Of a stretch of 32,450 nucleotides of DNA, positions 1 to 5,126 are shown one piece after another. The position numbers were made by a program, and so were the translations under genes. A model generated the notes under the pieces. It made no database searches. It was not told where the DNA came from and saw only the letters and a program-made list of their open reading frames with translations. The stretch's first letter is position 1, and each line of letters begins with the position of its first letter. Source of the stretch: an uncultured Clostridia bacterium (lineage in GTDB: Bacteria; Bacillota; Clostridia; Oscillospirales; Ruminococcaceae); NCBI GenBank assembly GCA_947627005.1, contig CANQUJ010000021.1, positions 1-32,450 of the forward strand, in the 5' to 3' direction.

Positions 1-2
1 TT

Positions 3-8
3 TATAAT
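3..8 (+). promoter_or_regulatory. -10 box of the Xre gene promoter
   Basis: A perfect TATAAT lies 31 nt before the chosen start of the regulator gene at 40. The -35 element would fall outside the window, so only half of this promoter can be seen. Confidence 0.5.
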
Positions 9-39
9 ATAGGTATCTTTTATCATGGAGGTGCCTAAC

Positions 40-396
40 ATGGCAGTGAATTTAATTTTAATCGGGAAGAGAATCAAGGACATCCGTCGGAGGAGAGGAC
101 TTTCCCAGCAAACCTTGGCAGAAAAAGCAGACTGTTCGCCAACCTACATCAGCTACATAGAAAACGGTTATAAAGCAATGAGCCTTAAAACTTTCATTGA
201 CATTGCAAACGCGCTCAACGCAACAGCGGACGAGCTGTTAGCGGATAATCTTGATAACATACTGAAGTTCCAAAATCATCAGTTCGCAATCTTGCTTTCC
301 GATTGCAGCGAGTATGAAAGAACCGTTTTGTATGACATAGTATCGGCTGCGAAGCAGTCTTTAAGGGATAATCAATACAAGCTCAGACATCGGTAA
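40..396 (+). CDS. Xre-family helix-turn-helix transcriptional regulator
   Basis: This is a 118-residue DNA-binding protein, probably a cytoplasmic autoregulatory repressor of the kind common on mobile elements. The N-terminal Xre/Cro HTH covers roughly residues 8-65: a basic first helix (GKRIKDIRRRRGLSQQ), the turn LAEKADCSPTYISYIENG, then a helix ending ALNATADELL. The C-terminal 45 residues are not recognised. I chose the ATG at 40 over the in-frame ATG at 25 because GGAGGTG at 27-33 is ideally spaced for 40 and overlaps the earlier ATG. The base composition is AT-richer than the genes after 4.6 kb, which fits horizontally acquired DNA. Its target is unknown; the 814-1741 operon is a possible one but this is inference. 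Confidence 0.85.
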   Translation: MAVNLILIGKRIKDIRRRRGLSQQTLAEKADCSPTYISYIENGYKAMSLKTFIDIANALNATADELLADNLDNILKFQNHQFAILLSDCSEYERTVLYDIVSAAKQSLRDNQYKLRHR

Positions 397-432
397 TTAC
401 ATTTTAAAGAAATAATCTTAAAAACACAATAG

Positions 433-465
433 ACCCATGGTCACGGCGATAACCATAGGTTTATT
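433..465 (+). terminator. Possible terminator after the Xre gene
   Basis: A 9-bp imperfect stem (433-441 with 452-460, one C-A mismatch, 10-nt loop) is followed by TTTATTAT. It lies 37 nt past the regulator's stop codon. The T-tract is weak, so termination is plausible rather than certain. Confidence 0.4.
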
Positions 466-533
466 ATCAATAATTCTTTTATTGACCCCCCACATATATT
501 TTCGGACTTTCCTTATATATTTTCAATAAACCC

Positions 534-562
534 GTGACAAATGAAGAAAACCGAAGTATAAT
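534..562 (+). promoter_or_regulatory. Promoter for the leader region
   Basis: GTGACA (534-539), a 17-nt spacer and a perfect TATAAT (557-562). It would start a transcript near 569 that runs through two micro-ORFs and the inverted repeat at 679-719, well upstream of the separate promoter of the DUF3791 operon. Confidence 0.55.
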
Positions 563-629
563 GTTTGTGGTGCATAAACAGACATTCCCGCATAAGAAAA
601 CGTCTGTGAAATGTTTAGGCGAGTTATGA
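561..629 (+). CDS. Putative leader micro-ORF 1 (22 aa)
   Basis: An ATG-started frame of 22 codons whose TGA (627-629) overlaps the ATG of the next micro-ORF. Its start lies inside the -10 box, upstream of the predicted transcript start, so translation from this ATG would need an earlier promoter; an internal GTG at 567 or 570 is also possible. No homology is recognised. It may be chance. Confidence 0.18.
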   Translation: MFVVHKQTFPHKKTSVKCLGEL

Positions 630-727
630 TGCCCTACTCAAATTACTGCCCCGTTCACAGTATGCGGCAAAGCACTGCCTATTTCCCAAAATCGCCATTT
701 TTCATTCTTTGGGAAATAGACGTATGA
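629..727 (+). CDS. Putative 32-aa leader peptide
   Basis: A 32-codon frame beginning at the ATG at 629 (another ATG at 626 is out of frame), preceded by GGCGAG. The last third of the frame (encoding YFPKSPFFILWEI) spans both arms of the 12-bp inverted repeat at 679-719, so a ribosome on it would control whether that hairpin forms. This layout (promoter, short peptide, hairpin within the peptide's 3' end) resembles attenuation leaders such as those upstream of ribosomal-protection tet genes, but no tet gene follows. The peptide and its regulation are inferences from layout; I cannot search for homologues. Confidence 0.35.
   Translation: MPYSNYCPVHSMRQSTAYFPKSPFFILWEIDV
679..719. repeat. 12-bp perfect inverted repeat
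   Basis: CTATTTCCCAAA at 679-690 is perfectly complementary to 708-719, with a 17-nt loop. No T-tract follows, so it is a poor terminator by itself; it could be an anti-antiterminator or an operator. It ends 28 nt before the -35 box of the DUF3791 operon promoter. Confidence 0.75.
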
Positions 728-747
728 AGAAAGACTTTTGTTAGTAG

Positions 748-776
748 TTGATTTTTCCACGAGGATATGGTATACT
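748..776 (+). promoter_or_regulatory. Promoter of the DUF3791-DUF3990-DUF3791 operon
   Basis: TTGATT (748-753), exactly 17 nt, then TATACT (771-776) with an extended TG at 768-769. The predicted start is about 783, giving a 5' UTR of roughly 30 nt with GAGGT at 803-807 before the ATG at 814. Confidence 0.75.
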
Positions 777-813
777 ATTAGAGAACTAATGAGTCTGATA
801 ATGAGGTAATCGT

Positions 814-1047
814 ATGAATAGTTCTTCTATTTCACAAAGCAATGTCGAGTTTGTTATATTTTGCATTGAAAATCTTGCTATTAGACTTGGAGTTGATGGC
901 AAGAAAGTATACGATGCTTTAGCAGAAAAAAGCGACATACTCGAAAGCTATATCGTTCCTTGCTATGAAGTTTTGCATACTCAAAGTAAGGATTACATTA
1001 TTGACGATATTCTCAATGTGATGAAGGAGAAAGGAGTTACTGTATGA
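814..1047 (+). CDS. DUF3791 domain protein, first gene of the ART-like operon
   Basis: A 77-residue soluble acidic protein that I recognise as DUF3791-like: an N-terminal helix (VEFVIFCIENLAIRLGV), a middle helix with KVYDALAEKSDILESYIVPCYEVLHTQ in two stretches, and a C-terminal helix ending DDILNVMKEKG. DUF3791 proteins are small and functionally uncharacterised, and are often found next to DUF3990 genes. GAGGT six bases before the ATG gives a good ribosome site. The stop overlaps the next start as ATGA at 1044-1047, so the two are translationally coupled. An antitoxin or partner role for the following ART-like protein is inference. Codon use is AT-rich compared with the core genes downstream. 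Confidence 0.8.
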   Translation: MNSSSISQSNVEFVIFCIENLAIRLGVDGKKVYDALAEKSDILESYIVPCYEVLHTQSKDYIIDDILNVMKEKGVTV

Positions 1048-1514
1048 TACTTTATCATGGCTCTCAAGTAGAAGTGTCGTGCCCTGACCTTCTTCATTCA
1101 AGAGCCAATGTTGATTTTGGAAAGGGATTTTATACTACTCCGATATATTCTCAGGCATATAAATGGTGTTTAAAATTTAAAAATCGTGGATTGAACGGTA
1201 TAGTATCAAAGTACATATTGTCAGAAGAGTTTACAAATGTTTTGCGGGTTCTCAGGTTTGACACTTACTGCGAAGAATGGCTTGATTTTATTCTTTCATG
1301 TCGTTCTGGCAATGACCACACAGATTATGATTTAGTAATTGGCGGAGTTGCAAACGACAAAGTATTTAATACAGTTGAACTGTTCTTGGATGGACTGATT
1401 GACAAATCCGAGGCATTAAATAGACTCAGATATGAAGAAGCTAATCTTCAGATATGCTTTAGAACTGAACTCGCATTACAATTTTTAAAGTTTGAGGGGA
1501 GCGAACCGATATGA
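1044..1514 (+). CDS. DUF3990 protein, putative ADP-ribosyltransferase-fold toxin
   Basis: A 156-residue protein matching DUF3990. It carries ADP-ribosyltransferase-like motifs in the right order: YHGS at residues 4-7, equivalent to the HG(S/T) NAD-binding histidine of PARP/DarT enzymes, and FGKGFYTT at 25-32, equivalent to PARP's GKGIYFAD with the conserved Tyr (Tyr30), followed by a helix starting SQAYKWC. The family block YDLVIGGVANDKVF is at 95-108. At the position where PARPs have the catalytic Glu there is QICF (Gln136), so the triad would read H-Y-Q. That may mean altered chemistry or transferase activity on an unusual target. AAGGAG sits 7 nt before the ATG. It overlaps both neighbours by 4 nt. 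Toxicity is inferred, not shown. Confidence 0.8.
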   Translation: MILYHGSQVEVSCPDLLHSRANVDFGKGFYTTPIYSQAYKWCLKFKNRGLNGIVSKYILSEEFTNVLRVLRFDTYCEEWLDFILSCRSGNDHTDYDLVIGGVANDKVFNTVELFLDGLIDKSEALNRLRYEEANLQICFRTELALQFLKFEGSEPI

Positions 1515-1741
1515 CAGCAAACCCAGTATTGCTGCAAAAAAAATATGCAAGGATTGTGGTACGTCTTGCCGAAAAAGAGAAAGTATCCCTTGCAAAAGCT
1601 CTATCACTGTTTTATTTTTCCGATACCTATAATTTAGTCAGTTGTGGCACTTCGGATATGCATTGCATGAGCGACGATTACATTGTTGAAGAGATTCAAG
1701 ATGAATATCATCATCGAGGATGGCGATATGGCTGTAATTGA
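1511..1741 (+). CDS. DUF3791 domain protein, third gene of the operon
   Basis: A 76-residue protein and a second, diverged DUF3791 copy: helix KKYARIVVRLAEKEKVSLAKAL, then a short FYFSDTYNLV stretch, and a C-terminal IVEEIQDEYHHRGW. It differs in sequence from the first DUF3791 gene but shares the same length and helical layout, so the DUF3990 gene is flanked on both sides by related small proteins. GAGGGGAG precedes the ATG, which overlaps the DUF3990 stop (ATGA at 1511-1514). A two-antitoxin or chaperone-antitoxin role is possible but unproven. The C-terminus overlaps a short out-of-frame reading frame. Confidence 0.75.
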   Translation: MTANPVLLQKKYARIVVRLAEKEKVSLAKALSLFYFSDTYNLVSCGTSDMHCMSDDYIVEEIQDEYHHRGWRYGCN

Positions 1742-1787
1742 ATGGGATGCAGAAAACAGGATATCACATGACATAAGGTTCGGCTAA
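1728..1787 (+). CDS. Tiny ORF or remnant (19 aa) after the DUF3791 gene
   Basis: Beginning at an ATG with GAGGA seven bases upstream, this frame encodes 19 residues (MAVIEWDAENRISHDIRFG) and overlaps the preceding gene by 14 nt. A start at 1701 would give 28 residues. The sequence reads like a real protein fragment rather than random DNA, so it may be the stub of a fourth operon gene lost by deletion. No family is recognised. Confidence 0.25.
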   Translation: MAVIEWDAENRISHDIRFG

Positions 1788-1840
1788 AACTACACAATCA
1801 AGGCGGATACCATTGTATCAAATTAGCGTAGTTAGCCACG

Positions 1841-1876
1841 GCGTCGCAAGCTTCGTATCGCTTGCGGCGCTTTTTT
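1841..1876 (+). terminator. Rho-independent terminator of the DUF3990 operon
   Basis: An 11-bp GC-rich stem with one G-U pair (1841-1851 with 1860-1870, loop TTCGTATC) followed by six Ts. This cleanly closes the 814-1741 operon. Confidence 0.85.
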
Positions 1877-1953
1877 CAAAATCGCCGCTTCACTCGCTCC
1901 GCTGCTCCGCCTTTTCCCCCAAAATGCTTTCGCATTTTCGGGGCCCCTTTTTC

Positions 1954-1975
1954 GGCCCCCGAAGGGGGTCTTTTT
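1954..1975 (+). terminator. Terminator-like hairpin in debris region
   Basis: GGCCCCC-GAA-GGGGGTC (1954-1970) followed by TTTTT. A second small hairpin (AAAATGC/GCATTTT) lies at 1921-1937. No gene ends here in frame. Both sit in the stretch 1788-2397, in which I see no intact gene, so they may be left over from a deleted element. Confidence 0.5.
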
Positions 1976-2095
1976 CGTTGGTGGAATGACAGTCTGCGGG
2001 CTGCTTTCAAAGCGCAGGAAAAGATTTTAAAACGCAGAAAGAGAGACGATTGAGAAAGCCTAAAATTTCGCAAAGGTGAGAGCGCTTTGGATTGC

Positions 2096-2178
2096 ATGTA
2101 TGCACTATTTCTCCATGAGCTACGCGAGCCAAGCCGCAACGGCGAGCGAGAGCGAATGGCAAGAAATAGCGCATACAT
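2096..2178. repeat. Long imperfect inverted repeat
   Basis: The 17 bases at 2096-2112 are complementary to 2162-2178 with a single G-U type mismatch, and the pairing can extend inward through CCAT/ATGG with a 2-nt bulge. The loop of about 49 nt is GC-rich and purine-rich. There is no T-tract and no gene around it. It may be a mobile-element end, an origin-like or single-strand element, or a structured RNA. Confidence 0.6.
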
Positions 2179-2199
2179 TGAGGTTAATTTGCAATATCG

Positions 2200-2343
2200 G
2201 TGAAAAGCGGTTTTGGGGTGCGGCTGTCCGAAACCGACCCCGAGATAGAGAAGTTTGTGGAGATGTGCTTCGACCCGAAGTCGCCGATGAGTGAGAGGCT
2301 GAAAGAAGCCTCGATTCGGATTCTTCGGGAGAACGGAAAATAA
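2200..2343 (+). other. Orphan 47-codon frame, likely gene remnant
   Basis: From a GTG at 2200 this frame encodes 47 residues with a convincing amphipathic, acidic composition (SETDPEIEKFVEMCFDPK, then ERLKEASIRILRENGK). An in-frame stop occurs at 2185, and there is no well-placed ribosome site. It looks like the 3' end of a gene whose 5' part was deleted. Family not recognised. Confidence 0.3.
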
Positions 2344-2397
2344 AATACAGTGCTAATAGAGTCTAACCATAAACTTCGGAATTTTGGGAGCGTTTTT

Positions 2398-2550
2398 ATG
2401 ATGTACAACGCCAAAGAATCAAAACTTGATATTTCGGGCAGGCAGTTCGATTATATTACATTTGGCAGCGGCGCGAAGCCCCTCGTTATGATACAGGGTC
2501 TAAACACGCGCGGGATAAAGGGCTCGGCGCTGTCGCTTGCGTATATGTAC
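2398..2550 (+). pseudogene. Alpha/beta hydrolase, 5' fragment only
   Basis: The first 51 codons match the N-terminus of clostridial alpha/beta-fold hydrolases: MMYNAKES, then DYITFGSGAKPLVMIQGLN, then TRGIKGSALSLAYMY. In that family the Met-Ile-Gln-Gly-Leu-Asn stretch follows the first core strands, and about 200 more residues containing the nucleophile Ser should follow. Here the frame instead continues into a serine-recombinase sequence near 2550. GGGAG seven bases before the ATG at 2398 is a good ribosome site. The catalytic residues are absent, so it cannot be an active hydrolase. Confidence 0.7.
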
Positions 2551-2824
2551 AGCCGCGGTCTGCCGCTCAATTACAACAGCGTTCAGCACCTTTTGAAAAA
2601 CCGCAGATATATCGGGGAGTATACATACCGCGACATTATTATCCCCGACGGCATACCCGCAATCGTTTCTAAAGATGTGTTCGACAGGGTGCAGAACCGG
2701 CTCTCGGAAAATAAAAAAGCCCCTGCGAGGCATAAGGCAGAGGACGATTATCTTCTCACAACGAAGCTGTTCTGCGGATACTGTGGGGCATACCTGTGCG
2801 GTGAAAGCGGCACGAGCAGGACGG
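2551..2824 (+). pseudogene. Large serine recombinase, internal fragment
   Basis: Continuing in frame with the hydrolase stub, codons from about 2551 encode RGLPLNYNSVQHLLKNRRYIG, typical of the Recombinase domain (Pfam PF07508). IIPDGIPAIVSKDVFDRVQ follows, then the start of the zinc-ribbon domain with LLTTKLFCGYCGAYLCGESG. The catalytic N-terminal resolvase domain and the second half of the zinc ribbon and coiled coil are missing. The right end is lost at a dispersed repeat starting near 2825, which supplies an unrelated tail and stop at 2856. This is a remnant of an integrative element. Confidence 0.8.
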
Positions 2825-2928
2825 GGGCGCAAGCGACGCCCAAAACTTTGTTATAAAGATTTCTTTTGTCAGCGTCGCTGCGAGCCCGCCTTCGGCGGTC
2901 TCCCTAAATCGGCGGAGCGATTCAAATA
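2825..2928. repeat. 104-bp direct repeat, copy 1
   Basis: The segment starting GGGCGCAAGCGACGCCC aligns without gaps to the copy 242 bp downstream. It contains two small hairpins (around GGGCG...CGCCC and CCGCC-TTC-GGCGG at about 2886-2898). It truncates the recombinase fragment. No ORF or transposase lies in it. Confidence 0.8.
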
Positions 2929-3066
2929 GCATACCCCGAACGAGCGGTTAGCGAGTTCGCGGGTATACCTTTTACGCGTGGGTCGGCGGGTGGAAACGCA
3001 CCTTGTCTTTGATCTAACACCATGTTTGATAAAAATTCCCCCTCCCCGCGGGAGGGGGTAGGGGGT

Positions 3067-3170
3067 GGGCGCAAGCGACGCCCAAAACTTTGCGAAAAAG
3101 GTCTTTTTTGTCAGCGTCGCTGCGAGCCCGCCTTCGGCGGTCTCCCAACTCGGGCGGAGCGCTTAAAATA
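3067..3170. repeat. 104-bp direct repeat, copy 2
   Basis: A near-identical copy of 2825-2928 with scattered substitutions and no net length change, including the same hairpins. The 138 bp between the copies contains a G-rich GGGAGGGGGTAGGGGGTGG run at about 3050-3068. It is probably a dispersed non-coding repeat family of this genome. Confidence 0.8.
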
Positions 3171-3176
3171 TCATTC

Positions 3177-3304
3177 GCGCAGCGAATACCTTTTCACAGG
3201 GGGCAGAGGCTTTTGGGCGGGAATAAGTCTTGCTTTTAAGTTTGTACCCAGTTAATGTGCAATAGAAATGTCCCTTAGCGCAGCGAATACCTTTTTACAG
3301 CGGG
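3177..3304. repeat. 27-bp direct repeat pair
   Basis: GCGCAGCGAATACCTTTT and the next nine bases occur at 3177-3203 and again, with a few changes, at 3278-3304 (offset 101 bp). A looser version (GGGTATACCTTTTACGCGTG) lies near 2963. No gene is seen between 2857 and 3460. Confidence 0.6.
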
Positions 3305-3433
3305 TGGCTGCGGGCGGGCAAAAGTTTTTAATTTCGCACAAGAAAATGGGAGCAAAAACGCTTTCACTGCTTGTTCCTTTAAACAGCGTCATCAGCTCTC
3401 TTTCTCTCTTCGCTCCCCTTAATCCTCTATCCA

Positions 3434-3460
3434 ACCCCGGTTTGCGGTCTCTCCCCCTCA
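3434..3460. repeat. 27-bp direct repeat flanking the IS, left copy
   Basis: ACCCCGGTTTGCGGTCTCTC plus seven bases, ending CCCTCA. It matches 4520-4546 at 26 of 27 positions. It stops 8 nt outside the left inverted repeat of the IS. Confidence 0.85.
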
Positions 3461-3468
3461 TGTCAGTT

Positions 3469-4512
3469 TGTCAATGATCTTGTACATTAAAAGCAAAGAA
3501 TTCGTAAGGAGAGAGGAATAGCAACGGCCTCATAGGGCGATTATTGGATCTTCTTTGGTGCGCAGCGAGCTGCGCACCAAAATCTGCGAGAGAATAAAAT
3601 CTGTGCGCGTCATAGAAGCGCTTTTGATCCTCTCTGTGGCTCCTCTCAACCTTGCCGTTGTGCCGCGGAGTGTAGGGCCGAATAAGCTTATGCCTTATCC
3701 CGAGTTTTTTCGCGGTAAGTTCAAATCTTGTCGGTAAGTCTCGTTTGCTGTTTGAAAATTTGTTCGTAAATTCAAATCCGTTGTCGGTCTGAACGCATTC
3801 TACCGTCACTCCCTTTCTCTTGAACCACTTGTAGACTTTTTCTAAGAAATCCGCAGATGAATATGTACTCTGTTCCGCATATGCTCCTAAATATCTCAAT
3901 CTGGTGTATTCATCAATAGCTGTATACTGATACAGTCTTTCCTCCGGATTTGCAAGACACTTCAGAGGAACCACCTTAACGTCTATCTGAACTCGCTCCC
4001 CGGGATGTGTCATCTGTTCATAGGGCTTTGATTTTCGCTTCTGTTTAGGCTTTGGGCCCTCTATCATTCCAAGCTTTCTCATGACTCTGTAAAGGCTCTC
4101 AGGGCGGCGAGTATAGCCTTTCTTTTTAAGCCTGTACCAAAGCTCGGTAAGACCTAAATCGGGACTTCTGCGATGATAGCGCTTAATCAAAGTTATCTCT
4201 TCGGGAGTATGCTCATTTGGGTGATGATGAGGTCTGCGGGACTGATTTACCAATGACGATTCCGTTCCGTCCCAGCGCGTTCTCCAAAAGTAGATATATG
4301 ACCGTGCTTTATTGTATTTTCTGCTTGCTCGCGATACTCCGTATTTCTCCGCATATTTCATCAGGGATTGACGGTAACGGGCTTCTTGTGTTATAATGTT
4401 CATGAAGAATGTGCTTCCTTTCTGGCGGTAGTGATTTGTGGGCTATCTTATCTTACCACACTTGGGCACATTCTTCTTCTTTTTTTATTCTTATTGTACA
4501 AGATGTATTGTA
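3469..4512 (-). mobile_element. IS481-like insertion sequence
   Basis: A one-gene element of about 1.04 kb. Its ends are imperfect terminal inverted repeats, TGTCAATGATCTTGTACATT on the left and, on the opposite strand, TACAATACATCTTGTACAAT on the right, sharing the core ATCTTGTACA. The left repeat contains the stop codon of the transposase, as is common in IS481 elements. If the 27-bp flanking repeats mark the true boundary, the unit is 3461-4519. The exact ends are uncertain by several bases. Confidence 0.75.
3471..4403 (-). CDS. IS481-family DDE transposase
   Basis: A full-length 310-residue transposase. Residues 1-60 form a helix-turn-helix (KYGVSRASRKYNKARSYIYF), and 65-115 a second HTH/linker (HTPEEITLIKRYHRRSPDLG). 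An integrase-core domain occupies about 130-300. The catalytic triad is visible as Asp141 (QID), Asp207 (TDNG) and Glu253 (KVERSH), with the typical spacing ending in the family motif RPYTPRHNGKVERSH. The protein appears intact, so the element may be active. AAGGAAG precedes the ATG by about 9 nt. Residues 294-298 give SPYEF, a common end of IS481 transposases. It lies antisense to the neighbouring core genes. Confidence 0.9.
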   Translation of the reverse strand: MNIITQEARYRQSLMKYAEKYGVSRASRKYNKARSYIYFWRTRWDGTESSLVNQSRRPHHHPNEHTPEEITLIKRYHRRSPDLGLTELWYRLKKKGYTRRPESLYRVMRKLGMIEGPKPKQKRKSKPYEQMTHPGERVQIDVKVVPLKCLANPEERLYQYTAIDEYTRLRYLGAYAEQSTYSSADFLEKVYKWFKRKGVTVECVQTDNGFEFTNKFSNSKRDLPTRFELTAKKLGIRHKLIRPYTPRHNGKVERSHREDQKRFYDAHRFYSLADFGAQLAAHQRRSNNRPMRPLLFLSPYEFFAFNVQDH

Positions 4513-4519
4513 GGCGAAC

Positions 4520-4546
4520 ACCCCGGTTTGCGGTCTCTTCCCCTCA
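4520..4546. repeat. 27-bp direct repeat flanking the IS, right copy
   Basis: Matches 3434-3460 at 26 of 27 bases (a single T/C difference). It begins 7 nt outside the right inverted repeat. It is unusually long for an IS481 target duplication. Confidence 0.85.
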
Positions 4547-4550
4547 ACTA

Positions 4551-4579
4551 TTGCAAACTCTGCGAAAATGTGTTAAAAT
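4551..4579 (+). promoter_or_regulatory. Promoter of the dCMP deaminase operon
   Basis: TTGCAA (4551-4556), a 17-nt spacer and TAAAAT (4574-4579) with an extended TG at 4571-4572. It lies only 4 nt from the IS-flanking repeat, so the mobile element inserted just upstream of the operon without removing its promoter. Confidence 0.7.
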
Positions 4580-4637
4580 GGTTCCGTGAATATGCCGCGG
4601 GGCTCCCGCAGCGACTTTTGATTCGGAGGACGTTAAA

Positions 4638-5126
4638 ATGGAAAGACGGGACAAAATCAATTACTATCTCGACATCGCCGATACCGTTTCGGCGCGATCG
4701 ACCTGCCTTAGGCGCAGATACGGCGCGGTGATCGTCAACCACGACCAAATCATCTCGACCGGCTACGTCGGCGCGCCGAGGGGAAGGCAGAACTGCTGCG
4801 ACCTCGGGGACTGCGTTCGCGAACGGCTTCAGGTCCCGAGGGGGGAGAGATACGAGCTCTGCCGCTCGGTTCACGCCGAGATGAACGCCATCATCAGCGC
4901 CCCGCGCGAAGAGATGATCGGGGCGACTATGTACCTCGTCGGGAGAGAGGTCTCGACGGGGGAGTATATCAAAAATTCGGTCTGCTGCTCGCTCTGCAAA
5001 AGGGTGGTCATCAACAGCGGAATCGAGCGCGTTATAATCAGAGACACCGACGCCGACTACCGCGTCATCGAAGTTATGGAATGGATAATGAACGACGAGT
5101 CTATCAGCGGCACGAGAGGATACTGA
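4638..5126 (+). CDS. Deoxycytidylate (dCMP) deaminase
   Basis: A 162-residue zinc enzyme that deaminates dCMP to dUMP, feeding thymidylate synthesis in the cytoplasm. It has the cytidine/deoxycytidylate deaminase fold with the catalytic HAE motif at residues 79-81 (SVHAEMNAI) and the second zinc pair Cys117/Cys120 (CCSLC). The upstream block VGAPRGRQNC matches the ComEB/dCMP deaminase family, and length is normal for it. GGAGGA lies 7 nt before the ATG. It is the first gene of an operon with tsaE, tsaB, a DUF402 gene and rpiB; its stop overlaps the tsaE start. The allosteric dCTP site was not assessed. Confidence 0.93.
   Translation: MERRDKINYYLDIADTVSARSTCLRRRYGAVIVNHDQIISTGYVGAPRGRQNCCDLGDCVRERLQVPRGERYELCRSVHAEMNAIISAPREEMIGATMYLVGREVSTGEYIKNSVCCSLCKRVVINSGIERVIIRDTDADYRVIEVMEWIMNDESISGTRGY

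Noticed and set aside
1862-2294. Two 63-72 codon plus-strand frames in the gap
   Set aside because: Low-complexity, hairpin-rich DNA with no ribosome sites; not protein-like, apart from the separate frame at 2200-2343.
2857-3470. Small frames over the direct repeats, both encoding RKRRPKLC-like peptides
   Set aside because: The shared peptides arise from the duplicated DNA; the frames have no ribosome sites or family similarity.
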